DNA of 64,000 nucleotides. Origin: Dactylellina haptotyla. Its lineage: Eukaryota; Ascomycota; Orbiliomycetes; Orbiliales; Orbiliaceae. Below the pieces are notes generated by a model that was given only the letters and a program-made list of their open reading frames with translations, was not told the origin of the DNA and did not search any database. How positions within the stretch are numbered: position 1 is the first letter of the stretch; every line of letters begins with the position of its first letter. Both the position numbers and the translations under genes were made by a program. Shown piece by piece: positions 1 through 12,122 of this stretch. The DNA lies in NCBI GenBank assembly GCA_031310005.1, contig CM062388.1:1674001-1738000 (forward strand), read 5' to 3'.

Positions 1-3000
1 AGAAACCAATCCCACTGGTCCGACAGATCATCGTTCACGTATTCGTCTTCTTGATACGTTGCTCTGATCTCCTTTACCATTTCGTAAACCGAGAAAGTGG
101 ATAACAGGACTGCGACTGTATCCCCAAGACTATTATAGAGTGACTATCCCTTAAATTAGACTTATTCGCCGGATATGGAGCTTGTGACATACCGAGAAAC
201 AATACTCAAGCACCGCGAATAAATCCTGCCAATGTGATCCTTGCAGTTTTCTTAGAGCTGGTAAGAGTTTCCTAGTAGCTCGCATAATGGCAGATAATAG
301 GCCTGGAGCTTGCATAGCTAGAGCTTCCGGAGGTAGCTCTTCACTAAGCCAGCTCAAAATCCTTTTTAATAACAGCAGGCCGCGCTGAGCTGGTATATCC
401 ATGGGATTTTCAACTCGATCAGAGGTCCAAATTTCGTTAAGAAGCAAGAGTTTGGGGAAAGCTAAAAACGGTTAGTCAGTGGGAGCCAGCTTTCAAAGAC
501 ATGATGCTCACCCTTCTCGATAGCATCCTCAGCCTCAATGCCCGATATATCGCTAATAATCCTATTGCGTAGCTGGACTACTAACGGAGCAGTTGTAAAG
601 GTATCATCTCTTAACCCTGACAAGACTGCTACGTCTCGAAGAATGAATTTATCTGCCAATTCATTAGATCTCAAACCAAACAGTTTTATGGATTTTTTAG
701 ACATACCGTCCTTTTTCTTCCCAATCTCCAGCGTATCGACCCATAAAATTGCATCTTTCCCAGTCACACCCATATGGCGAAGCACTACAACAAGTGATCT
801 CAGCGCGCGAGCATGGTAATATGCCTCGCATGTTGCGGGAAGCACGGCAGCATATTCGGATAAGCCAAGGAGAGTCGAGTTTGTGAAATTGACACCCTTC
901 TTTCCGTTTCCGGTAGCCAATAAGTTGGCCGTGCCGGTGTAATCCTGAACAGAGACATGCCGAACAATCTCGATATTTGTAGCTAGGTCCTCAAGAATTG
1001 TCTGTCCCAAAGGCGTGCTCTCATCTGGAACCCCTAGTTTATCGAGAACGATTTCCGCCACAATTAGAGAATATCTTAGAAATGGCCATTGTAGCTCTGG
1101 TGATAGCTTGCACACCGATGTTGCTAATGTCTTCTTCCGCTCATCGCGGGGCGTTTTTTGGCTAGCACTCGAGCCTTCGGCTTTTGAAAGGACTGAGAGC
1201 ATAAAAGTAGTCATTCGCATACTTACGCTGAGGCTCTCTCTATCAAGGCTGTCTTTGTGGTCCTCAGAATCTTCCGAAGGCCCCACGAGAAATATGCTTT
1301 CTCCGAGGGGTTGAAGAGCACTAAGGGAAGTATCAGGTTGGGACTGGAACACGGGCTGCAAGTACTTTCGCCAGGTATCATCGTTATAGGACATATCGGT
1401 CATCAATTGACCCTCTCTAGAGAGATCAGCGTGTGAGAGCACGCATAAAGCCTTGCTAACGAGAAGCCGGATGCTTTAAGACTTTTATTTTAGTATCACT
1501 AGTATTTCCCGAGAACTCGATGGTCTTTCATACCTTATAAAACTGCCTGCGGTCTGCTCAACGACCAAGCTGGAGAGGGTCGTCACAATATCAGTACGTA
1601 TTTGGTTAATTTCCGCATCGTCTAGATTCTTCTCGCTACAGAGCTTCACGAACAGAATATCGGCCTTTTTGATATTTTCTTCGTCTGCAGTTTCGAGAAC
1701 CAAGAGCAATGTGCTAATTAGATCTCTTCGTAGATGTTGGTTAATGCTAGCTAGAACCACAGGGGGGATGCGAGAGAGCTCTGTGAGGATATTTCCTGTC
1801 AGAGTATGGTCGTAGCTCCTGTCCATTGCTATCTCGTGCAGCTTTTCGACAAGCTTAACAGATATATCAGCCTTTAGCTGCCTCGAAACAAGCAGCTCCG
1901 GTGCCTGGAATGCCACAATGAGCATCTTCCATGAGATCTCGTCGGCCTCGGTGATTGCGTGTTCACATTCACGCCTCAAGTAACCATCGAGATTTGCTGA
2001 CGAGACACAAGCTTTAGTGTGAGACCTCTCAAAATTGTACATAAATTGTAATATGGCTTCTCTATTTTCCGATATAACCAAGAGGTCCACTGTCTCTTCT
2101 AGGATCCCATGCCCATTGGAGCTGTCCCAATGCTTCTGGTAGGCAAAAAGTGTATTGAAGAAATACTCTCGTGAGGGGCTAGCAACCAAAGTCTGTGAAT
2201 CATCCACTAGATACTCGTGCAGCGAGACTCTACAGCTCGCGTCTCGTCGGACACTGCTATTAGCAGACCGCGCGATGGACGCAACAAGAGCCGATGCCAC
2301 AACATTTGCACCTCTGGTGGCTTTGGAGCTTTTAACAGCGTAACAGAGAAGATCCTGCTCGGCGGAATTCAGTGCCAACGTGGACCAGTGCTTTCTATCA
2401 AGTGTGTGATATAAGGCAAATGTTAGCTTTGTCCAGGCGTCTACCGTCACCATACTCTTTTCAACAGCGGCCGCGTTATCTCCAGTCGAGGCTGTCTCAA
2501 CTGCGGTTTCTACAACCTTCGCTAGTTCACCAGTGAGGTCTTCAATCCGCTGTTTAACGAAGACAGTATCGACATCTGTGATAACTTTCATGGCCTTCGC
2601 AAGGACTGTTGGCGGATCAGAAAGACCTATTCTCCATGCGGCTAGCTCTTCTTTCGGCTCAATGAACTCCTTGAAGGTATTTCCAATATTTACCAAGACA
2701 ATCTCCCTCCGGATTTCTTCGCTCAGAAATTCTTTAGAGAGAAAGAATGCACATATCTGGAAGTAACAGGACCAAGCATCCGGGCGGTGGTCTTTTGGTT
2801 CCATGGTACCACTAAGGCCATCCACAATCGCCGTGAGAAATTGCTGCACCTCATCACTAATACTCGGTAGAGCCTTCTCGGGTAGTGTCTCAACCAAGGA
2901 TGTGAATTTTGTCCAAAATTCAGCAGGAGCGCCCTGGCTACCCTTCGCAACATATCGTTTAACAACTTTAAAGGTGGGTTTCTTTGCCGTTGCTGCAATC

Positions 3001-4236
3001 TCCCAAGCTCCCGGAAAAGCTGTTCAAAGTTAGCGCTGCCAAATGCCTCTGAGGCGAATTCTAACCTACTCTCATTCAAGGTGAGCAACGTATCTAGGAA
3101 CTTCTGGTTCGATCCAAGTTGATTACTCGTCAACGCTTTCTCGATCATAGCGGGTGCGATTATATGTAAAGCCGGTTCAACGTAATCTAAGGCACTCTTC
3201 TGTTATGTCGGCCAACCTTGCTTAAATGAGCTCGTGGAAGGACTCCACAAACCTTTTCGGTTCACTAGGCACGTTCTCAAGAGACTGTACACTGCCTGAC
3301 GCAGGTATGGGTCGTTATGGTAGGCAAAAGTCCACAGCCGAGGCTCGTTCATGAATGTGAGGTAGGGTTCATCATATTTTGGTTCCTGCGCACCCATCTT
3401 TGCCATAGCCGCTATTGCCACCAATGGCAAAAAGAAGAATGGAAATTAGCCAATGAAGCCTCGTAATGGCAAACATATATTCTTTCATACAAACTAAATG
3501 CGCCGCAGCCATCGTGACCCCTTTCATAACCCTCGCAAACTTTGTTTCCATCTCGTCCGGGCTGTTGCTTCTCTCGTCGCTGAGGGTATGTGCCTGCTCA
3601 TTGGCCTTGACATTCCCACAAAAGTCCATGATCGCCATCTGATATGTCTTCCATACCAACGCGATCTTCTCATCCGTTGTGAAAACCTGACGTAGCGCAT
3701 CTGTGGCAGCTGCAGAAACCGACTGGTCACTGTCGTAGAGCCCAGCAAGCCAACTTCCAACAACTTGAGGTAGATAAGGGACGAATGCCCGGCGGGTTTT
3801 CTCCGCTATACCTCCTAGAACCTTGTGCGAAAGTTGTCGTATACGGATTGTATTCTCGAACGATAATTTTGGGTAGAGTTGGACCTTAAAAAAGCATGGC
3901 TGAGTGAGCTTCCAATTCCTGCCAAAAGATAACTGGTTCATAATAACATCATACATAGCAGTAGACAATCGCATTCTCAATGGAGGTCTGCTCTGTCACC
4001 CAGTCCAAAAGATCCGCAAGAGCCTTCTCTTTCGTTGTGTCATCTCGTTTAAGCAAGTTACTAAATACGACGACCAAGTTTGGAATTGATATGGACTTGA
4101 TATCGGGTGGCTCCGCAAAATAGGATAACGGGGAGGACGCTCGTTCTCTAGATCCGAAGACGGAGTTGATACCTCTCCCGCTGAGAGCAGCGGCAGCGTT
4201 TGCGCTGCTTGCTTGAGTTCTCTTTTTGCTGCTCAT
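1..4236 (-). CDS. LTN1: Listerin E3 ubiquitin ligase, 3' part outside window
   Basis: Listerin (Ltn1/Rkr1) is the ubiquitin ligase of the ribosome quality control complex: it binds stalled 60S subunits and tags the nascent chain. Eight exons are visible: 4236-3955, 3884-3491, 3411-3253, 3186-3070, 2992-1534, 1455-512, 461-193 and 143 to the edge. All junctions are GT/AG and keep frame, with introns of 49-79 nt, giving 1255 residues so far. Family marks seen: the N-terminal AEPPDIKSISIPNLVVVFSN block, VQLYPKLSFEN, AGLYDSDQSV, LLRTCLVNRK, KGSQGAPAEFW and LQPLGESIFLV. The C-terminal RING finger expected for the family would lie left of the window. I start at 4236 (MSSKK) because listerins begin like this; an in-frame ATG at 4305 would add 23 residues. 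The RAD3 stop lies 276 bp upstream on the same strand. The identification is firm; individual splice choices are inferred. Confidence 0.93.
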
Positions 4237-4512
4237 CGCGGGGACGCTTTCTGCGGGAATCTGGTGGGTTTGTTTGGTGGGGGTTTGTGAACTCAAGCGA
4301 GTCATCGAGCTTTATAAAGCGAATTTACAGCTATGACGCTGTGCCTTTTACAACACTTCCAACACTAAATGCCGTTATTCATTCTCCGAGAAAGCCTCGT
4401 GCGAGCTAACTAAAAACACTGGCAGTGCAATCTAACCCGGCCAAGGGTTCTTCTATGTCCCAAGGCTGTAGTTTGAAAGATGTCAAATACGTCTATATCC
4501 ATGTCGTCGAAA

Positions 4513-7465
4513 CTAACCCAGTTTCATCATTGCCTCGTCCATCTCCTCATCACTAATCTCGTACTCCTCCTTCACCTTCCCATTACGAGGTTCGCCCTCT
4601 GCATCAAGTTGCATCTGCTCCTCCTCTTCTGCCTGCTGTATCTTCATCTTGCTTACGTGCGCGTTCAAATCATCCAAACTCCATGTACTTATCCCCTCTT
4701 GATCCTTAGCATGGAACGGCTGTGCCATTGTCCTCAGAAATTTCTTGGCTGCCGCAACACTCATATCCACACTCAAATTCATCTCCGAATCCAAGAGCGC
4801 CTGAGCAATCCATTTCGGAAGCTGGCTCTTTTTCTTTCCGAAGCGCTTGTCCGCCAACACCATGATTCCGTAGTCATCTTTCCCTCGCAACACACGACCT
4901 AAACATTGTGCAGCGTGTCGCATAGCGTCGAAAGATAAAAAGTCGTTCTCTTTGATTCTGAAGTTCTCCCGCAAAAATTCGAGCCTTGCCTTTAGGATTC
5001 TTGACTCTGTGTACTGGAAAGGAACACCTATGCATATGACAGTTCGGCCGTATTGGTGGTCAAAATCTATACCTTCAGAAACTTTGCCACGTGCGACACA
5101 TAGCAGAACAGCACCACGCCCGTTACAACATGCTGTACGGTAAGTTTCCAATGCGAGAGATGTTTCCTGACTATCAGGTGTTTCCACCAAAATCAACTTG
5201 TATTTCCAAACCTCGTCAAGGATGCCCTAATTGTGGGGTAAGTAGAAAATCAGGTAATGAGAGGCTACAGGACAGAGAGACCTACCATTCCCTGCCACAT
5301 ACTAATAATACTTTCCATATAGAGATACGATGGAAAGAAGATTACCAGGCCATCCGGAGTAATTTTGGAGAACTCGATCATAAGATTCCCGTAATTACGA
5401 ACGACGCTTGGGTCGTTACGGATTTCGAAACGACTGCTTATTGCGACTTGATCGCTACCCCGGGTAACAACCATGGGCAAGAAACTCCTTCTCGCGAGCG
5501 TCATACTGTAGGATTCTTGGACCACACAATCGAATTGAAGCATTTTAGGGTACATTTCCAAAGGGGAAATTGTTCCCGACGTAATAACCACGGACCAAAA
5601 ACGATCAAACACCGGCTTGATCGCTATGGATGCATCAAGGCAAGTGAAGTGAAATATTGGGTTTGGTACGGTGGCAGTGTCAGATTCGAACGGCTCCAAT
5701 ATCAGTAGGAACCCTTTTTCGTATGTTGCCACAAGGGTCGCGAAAGTCGCAACTTCCTGCAGCGCTTGGAATTCTTCAACATTTGATAACTCCAATGTTC
5801 TGATCAGGGAGGTAAGCCGTTCCGCGCAGAACCTATTGAATATGTCAGAAGGGTAAGTAGGCACATCTTTACTATCTACCACATACCTTAGAGGCTTTTT
5901 TTCGATGAAAGTGAGGTCTTTCAAATGTTGTAGGAATGAAGGCGGTGTTTCCGATATAACGTGTAGTACTTTCATCCTAGTTTTCAAGTATTCGACAAAC
6001 CTCTTCAGGAAAGCTACAAAGTGTTCAGCCCGCCTGATATTGCCTGGAACAGCTTCCTTGAGAAGATCATCCGGCAGCACTGGGTTCGCCATAAAAGAGT
6101 CCTCCTCTCTCGCTGTACTCGCACCCTGTAATCCCTCAACAAGTTTCGCGTACTCTTGTTGTAACTTCTCTGCGTCGGTGGATTTCATTTCTTCGATCTT
6201 CCGTTCCAAGCTTGTGCAGCCTCTCGCAGCCTTTCTCAGCGAATCCTCAGTTAGGTCAATGCTCAAGGACTCTATGCAGACGTTGTCAATGTTGTGTGCT
6301 TCGTCAAAGACCACGATGCAATCTTTCGATAGCTCCTTTGAGACACGTTCTGCGATTTTAGGGTCGAGCAGGTAGTGATAAGAGTAGATGATGATGTTAC
6401 AAAAAGGCATCATTCGTCTGGCGGTGAAGTAGGGGCACTGCTTGTTCGTCTCTCCATACTTGAGTATATCATCGAAAGTGAACACCCCGGGTGGTATTAG
6501 ATTGTGCGGTTCTAATAAATCCAGATTCTATATCACCCAAACTTAGTATCAAACGTCACTTTGGAGTATAATAGTCTCATACCTCATGGTATATGCACAT
6601 CTCAACCTCCTCTCCTCTCTCCTTTTTCTCTTTGACAAACCCGGCCGTCAAACTTCTACACCTAGCGTCTACAACAGTACCCTTCTTCTCCCGTTTTACA
6701 CTCGGATGCAGACATAAATTCTTTCTACTTGTCAATCCGAGGCCACGGAAGTCTTCCGCAAAACCCAGTTCCTTAGTGCGGTATTCCATCAACGCCTTCA
6801 ATTCATATAGCGCCTTTTCAATCTCGGACATGGTACGGGAGCAGTATATGAGTTTTCTGTGTTCCGGGTAATGCTGTTGATAGGCGACGATAAGGGAAAG
6901 AAGGGAGACGGTCTTCCCTGTACCTGAAGGCATCTCTGTATCGGCGCCGCGAGGCTGGAATTAGCCTCCTCGTGATATAAACGGGCGAGATGGAGAATCG
7001 TGGCATCGTACCAAGTACACAGTGACCACCTGCATCAAGAGTTCCTGAATATCGTATGGTCTGTCAGTTAAAGTAGTTCTCTCTAAGCCGTGTCACAGAG
7101 AATATCAAGCCATAACTAACTCTTCAAATCGCACATATATCTATACATCCCACCGCCATATCATGATCACCGTTTGTAAGCTTGTAATCTTGCGACCGCT
7201 TATATGGCTTCTTTTATTTTTATGCGGGCGGAAGTTCAGGAAAGTGTATACTGACTGATATTGTTCTGCGAGCTTCAACGTTAGCAAAGCGCCCTTTGCA
7301 GCTTCTTTTCTCCTTTCTCATCTCGTTGGCGAAACTAAAAGCTCACCAGGATATATCCGTGGATACGGGAAGATGACCGGAAGGTCACTGGAGCACGAGT
7401 TAGATATATTGGCTTGATAGACGGCGTTTATGAGGGGTAGCGACGTACTCTATTTCGAACCGCAT
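4513..7465 (-). CDS. RAD3: TFIIH 5'-3' DNA helicase Rad3/XPD
   Basis: XPD-family Fe-S helicase of TFIIH, acting in nucleotide excision repair and transcription initiation in the nucleus. Eight exons: 7465-7449 (17 nt), 7387-7347 (41), 7265-7256 (10), 7140-7121 (20), 7044-7012 (33), 6935-6583, 6527-5286, 5226-4513. All are GT/AG and in frame, coding 809 aa (yeast Rad3 is close to this). The spliced N terminus reads [20 protein letters not shown] then QYQYMCDLKRTLDAGG, closely matching yeast Rad3. This match is what fixes the tiny exons. Walker A is GTGKT with its Lys at residue 48, as in yeast; DEAH follows as FDEAHNIDN; the Fe-S cysteines lie around LCLHPS, DARCRS, MCIYHE and CPYF; motif VI is [10 protein letters not shown]. 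The C-terminal tail is acidic. No key residue is missing. Identification is essentially certain; the five-exon start is well supported by protein fit. Confidence 0.96.
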
Positions 7466-8225
7466 CGTAGGCGGTTACCGTCGCGTGGAGAGGCGGCCGC
7501 GATGTCAGCTGTTGGAACGTATGGATGTTGAAGGAGAGTTGAGCTCAAGCTCCACGCGACAGGATTAAGACTTGCGCTTCGGGCACGCCAGAAACCCAGC
7601 CCGCGCTAATTTCTTGGAAAGCCAATCCCGTCGCAGTGAATGCAATCAACACCATCATCATTGACATCGATTGCCACCCGGAAAGCAGGGCGAGTACTGT
7701 TGAGGGGAAGAATATATCTAAATCAACAATCTGTGTCCTAAATTTTCTCCTGTAACTACAAGCCTTCGGGTGTAAACCCATATTCAATAATCAATGCAGA
7801 ACGAAGGTTACACCTGGCATCGCCAACACAGAATGTTTTTTCATGATTACAATGCTGGGGCTCCGTTTATGAATACGCCGGCGGGTCAATTACAGGACTA
7901 ATATGCACAGTGGACGTGTTCGACAAAGCTAGCAGATAGAGCAGAATACTCTTCTTCAAATCTGCCAATATGTATGGTATATCGACCTCCCTTCTTAATT
8001 CTTTTGGTTTATAAAACAAAGGAAACAAAAGAAACTGAGATGGAGAGAAAGCTAAACCCATTTGCTACCATAAATGCTGCCAGAAAAAAATATATGGAAA
8101 AAAAATATACATGTCAGAAAGGGAAAGAAAGAAAAAGATGGGAAATTGGAGAGCCCATATGCAAGATGATTATGCTAAGGCGAGACATTAAATATTAGGG
8201 AACTACTCCGGGGGCCAAGGTGTAT
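7466..8225. other. Intergenic: RAD3 promoter and SYP1 3' flank
   Basis: A 760 bp gap between the RAD3 start and the SYP1 stop, both on the minus strand. The part near 8000-8200 is A-rich and fits a 3' untranslated region. A short minus-strand frame (7545-7787) has no recognisable family and I do not call it a gene. Confidence 0.6.
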
Positions 8226-11200
8226 CTACGCTGCGGCATACTTGCCGCTTACAAGTTTCCTCACTGTAGTCACCTCCTTCCATTCCCCTCTCGTGTCTAC
8301 GTTATCGTCAGTATCGTCGGCGAACGGGTCTTTCTCTACCTCTACTGCGGCCGCTTTCAGAACCTCAATTCCCACTCCGCTGCCAGCATTTTTGATATCA
8401 TCGCTACCAAAAATTTCCCATCTGGCTTCAACAGGGGCGGGTTTGGCTGATCCGTCAGTGAAAAGCCTCGCAATGAGCTTCCCACCAGCCTCATCTGCGA
8501 GTTTCACCTCTGGAATCCGCCATGCTATCCTCGACCTGTCCTTGAAAAATGTGGCCGCGGGTTTCGATTGGCAGTTGGTCGCCTGGACACCTTCAACGCC
8601 AGTTACGAAAACTACGTTTCGCAGTGTCGGCGCGGAGAACAGACTATCCGAGTTCTTTTTATTGAAAAGAGGGTTGGGCTTGTAGGTGAGAATCAGCGAA
8701 GCCTGGTGATTCTCAAGCTTCCATGCCGGGGTCACGATGATGGGAGGGTACGACTGCATCGAGAGATCATCTGTCTTCAGTTGGTACCGGAACGACACTG
8801 CTGTTCCCCGCAGATTCACAAGAGAGACGGAGTACTCTCCGTGTTTTGAACCTGGTGAAATATGAGATTGGTTTAAGGAGATTTTGTCCATCATGCCGTA
8901 CTGATCGAACCGTAGCGATTCCGTAGTATGTAGTGGGGCGCCTTCCACAGGGTTATACGCCAATGCGATCTCACCAATCACGGCGACCTTGGAGGTTTCA
9001 CCACCTTCAAAGTGTGCGCTGACATGCTCAATCAGGGACGCCGAGAGCCCCGGTTCGTGAAGTGATGGGTGCTTGATAATTGCCTGGGCACCCTGCGACG
9101 TAACGGAGAAACCAGATGTTATAGATTGAGTATCAGAACCAGCATCCGATGCCAATGTAGTTTGTCGGACCATTTTTAGAGGCGTAAAGGGAGATGCAAG
9201 GGAATTGTTGAGGGTGCTCGCTGTGAGAGGTGTCGTGAGAGGCGTACCCACATCGGGCGACACAGCATTAAACGCTGGTGCAGGTTGAACAATAGCTGGA
9301 GATATTTCGCTGGTCGGTTGGGAAGGAGAAGCGGTATCAGATGTCTGCGGGGATTTGGCGGTTCCATTAGTCTCCGGGGCAGTCATCGGGGCGTCCGGTA
9401 CGCCAGTATATATCGTATTTCGCACATCCCGGCGACCTCGATTGCGTTTGGATACGGTTTGTTGCTGCAATTGAAGAGATTAGCATCTACTCAACATCAC
9501 TAAGGATCGCGATTATTCCATACTGCTCTCAATGTAGTCGCTACTTTCGACATAGCATCCGCAGCTTCCGCCTCTTCCTCAGGAATAACATCATTTCTGA
9601 TTTCTACCTTGAAAGTCGGCGCTTGCTCAAGTCTATGTTTCGCTGTTAGCTTGAAATTTTGGGCATCAAATCGAGATAGACTGACTCTGTGTGCATTTCG
9701 CTATCTGGCACATCGTCCACGAGACTCTTTTGAGGTGGCGGGACACTAAAACCTTCGGCATCCTTGGTAATCTATACAAGGAACCGTTGTTAGCTATAGT
9801 TAAAGGAGACAGCAGATGGCTAGAATAGCTGACGGACCTGATTGTTCGTCGGGGGCGAGGTGGGTGCAACAGCTTCGGCTTTTGTCGGAGAGGCTGGAGA
9901 CGGTGCAATCGGGCTAACCGGAGAGACAATTTGCGCATCTAAGCGTTCTACTGGTGGCTCTCTAGCTGCAGTGCTCGGTTCGGCAGATGGCACGGAAAGA
10001 TTGTGAGCGGAGCTGTTCGGGGAATGTGATCCGAATCCTGAGGTCTTATTGTAACCTAAGCCAAGGCGGTCATTGGAAGCGCGGTTTTCCAACGGGGATT
10101 GACTCTGGTAAGGGAATATTGAGCTGTTGCGGCGGTTTTTGAAAACGGTCCCTAATCTTCGCAAGCCACCTCCTAAGCCGTGACCTTTACAAATTTTTAG
10201 GGACAGTTAGCTCGGTCTTCTTCAAGATTTTGTAGAGTAAACTATACTGGCTTACCTTTCTCGGTTGAGCCGGACGATTGAACACTAATGGAATCGTCTG
10301 TAACGATGGAAGGTGTCTGTAGGATTGGAGGTGCCCGTTGGCTCGGAGGTCTGCTTCCGATGCTTGCCGAAGATTTGTTACCGCATACCCGGTTTGCGAA
10401 TGCTTTGATTTCATCCATGGTGTTGACATCGAGGAGGGCTTGGACGGTGCCTTCCATGAGTCCTTTCATATGGTCCATTTGGTCGAGTTCCAATGTTTGC
10501 ATTCGTGTCAGGGACTCTCTGAGCTGAGTGATCCTAGCCTCATCAACCGCCTGAAATTGCTCGAATATGAAGGGCGATTGGCTCTCCCAGTTTCCTAACG
10601 CATCTTTGAGGCTAGATGTAGCCTCAGCAACCTTGGCCGGTTCGGCTCGCTTGCCCTTCTTTTTCATTTTTTCGACCTTGTCTTCGTTGCTATCGATAGC
10701 TTTAGCAAGGCCGTTCAGATTTCCTTCCATGGTCCGTAAGCTTTGCCATTCCTTGTTGCTGGTGGAGAACTCTCGAATCGGCCGTTCAACTTCGGTCTCC
10801 AGTTTCTGGCTGTAGGCGAAGTGGGACGTAGCTAGCGAGGCGGTCGAGTTAACGATGCGCTGCCATGGCGCATTGAAGAGACTACGGTCAACCTGTGGGT
10901 GAGTATGGGCGATTACATGCGCTGAGGAATCTCGTCCGGAATAGCTTACCCCAACTCCGAGGCTTCGCTTGGATTTGGACGCTTGGTCAGCTTTTGGAGT
11001 CCTTGGACATATGCCTCCTCGATTTTCCGTCGTTCCTAAAAAACCGATCATTATTATGGATGGTTCTGTGGAGAGCGGGCGAATAGTAACGCGAGCGCTG
11101 TTGCGCCGGAGAGCGGGGCCGAGCGGACATGGGGAAGAGCTTACCGCCAGCCAATCTGCGATTTCGGTGTTGAGGGCGTGGACCCTCTGCAGACGATCGC

Positions 11201-11410
11201 GGAGAGCATTGAGCGACGCGTGGTGGGAGATTGTGGTCTAGCGATCGAGGGGAGCGGTCAGCAAGGGGGGGGTTTGGTCGATAAATTGGCATGTTCTGAT
11301 CCGGGCTTGGGTTCCTCTCGACGGGCTGAACAACAAACAGCGACGCAGCAAGCCGAGGAGGACGATAGTGGTGGACTCACGGGAATGGCGGGATAGTCGG
11401 TTCGCTCCAT
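8226..11410 (-). CDS. SYP1: Syp1-like muniscin (F-BAR plus mu-homology domain), endocytic adaptor
   Basis: FCHo/Syp1-type muniscin that arrives early at endocytic sites, bends membrane through its F-BAR domain and binds cargo and adaptors through its mu-homology domain. Eight exons: 11410-11381, 11237-11145, 11035-10950, 10881-10256, 10184-9838, 9771-9686, 9632-9524, 9464-8226, coding 871 aa. The F-BAR domain (about residues 1-265) shows MERTDYPAIP, LNTEIADWLAERRKIEEAYV and LGLFNAPWQRIV. A Ser/Pro-rich linker carries ITKDAEGFSVPPP and FKVEIRNDVIPEEEAEAADA, both typical of fungal Syp1. The mu-homology domain runs from about residue 590 to the end. The exon 3/4 junction uses the acceptor at 10882, because the upstream AG would break the reading frame. 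The F-BAR coding part is broken into small exons while the mu-homology part is a single exon. Cytosolic, cell cortex by family. Confidence 0.92.
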
Positions 11411-12122
11411 GGTAGGCGGTGAGAGTTCGCCGGAGCGAGAGTAGGTACGGCGGGAGAAGGAGAGGAGAGAAGAAGGGTGAGGGCGAGAGGGCGAGGGCGA
11501 GAGAGGGTGAGAGGTGAGGGAGAGATGGAAGCTGGAATGCGATTTCCGGAAAACGGAAGAATGAACGTTTAATTTTTTTGGAGAGAGATTATTATTATTG
11601 GGAGGGAATAAGAGTGAGGGTTTTGGGGGGTTGACGACGGAATAAGGCTAAACTGGGCCAGCCAAAGCGGCCGGCCTGGCGAGGACAGCTGCCGAACAGG
11701 ACCAAATGTCGGGACGCTGGATCGCTCTGCACTTGCTCCACCTGCCAGTTTGCTGGTGGTACTGGTATCCAATGCTGGAGGTGCAGATGCTAGGCTGACA
11801 GTCTTGTGCAGGTCCATACTCCAGCGGTTGGTGGCATGGCACCTGCGTGGCCGGGCCAGCTGGCACAGCAGCACTTCGAGATACCGGACATGGACTGATT
11901 ATATACACATATACCTATGCACGTCCATATACGTACGTACGTAAATAAGCGGGGGAATGAATATACGGGTTTGTGTTCGAGCGTCGAATGCGAAGACGGC
12001 GGTGGGAGTGTTGTTGGCCGTGTTGTCGGCGTCGTTGATGGTCGCACCGGCTGCTTCGCCCAAAGAGGACTTCTCGACGTCACCGTCCGCTGCCCGTCCG
12101 TCACCTCCCGCCGCCCGCCGCA
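11411..12122. other. Divergent intergenic region between SYP1 and the kinase gene
   Basis: About 0.7 kb between divergent genes. Near 11455-11530 it holds a purine-rich GAGGGCGAGA-like stretch just upstream of the SYP1 start. A short palindromic run of TACG units lies at about 11930-11942. Short frames on both strands overlap each other and match nothing I know. It probably contains both promoters. Confidence 0.5.
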
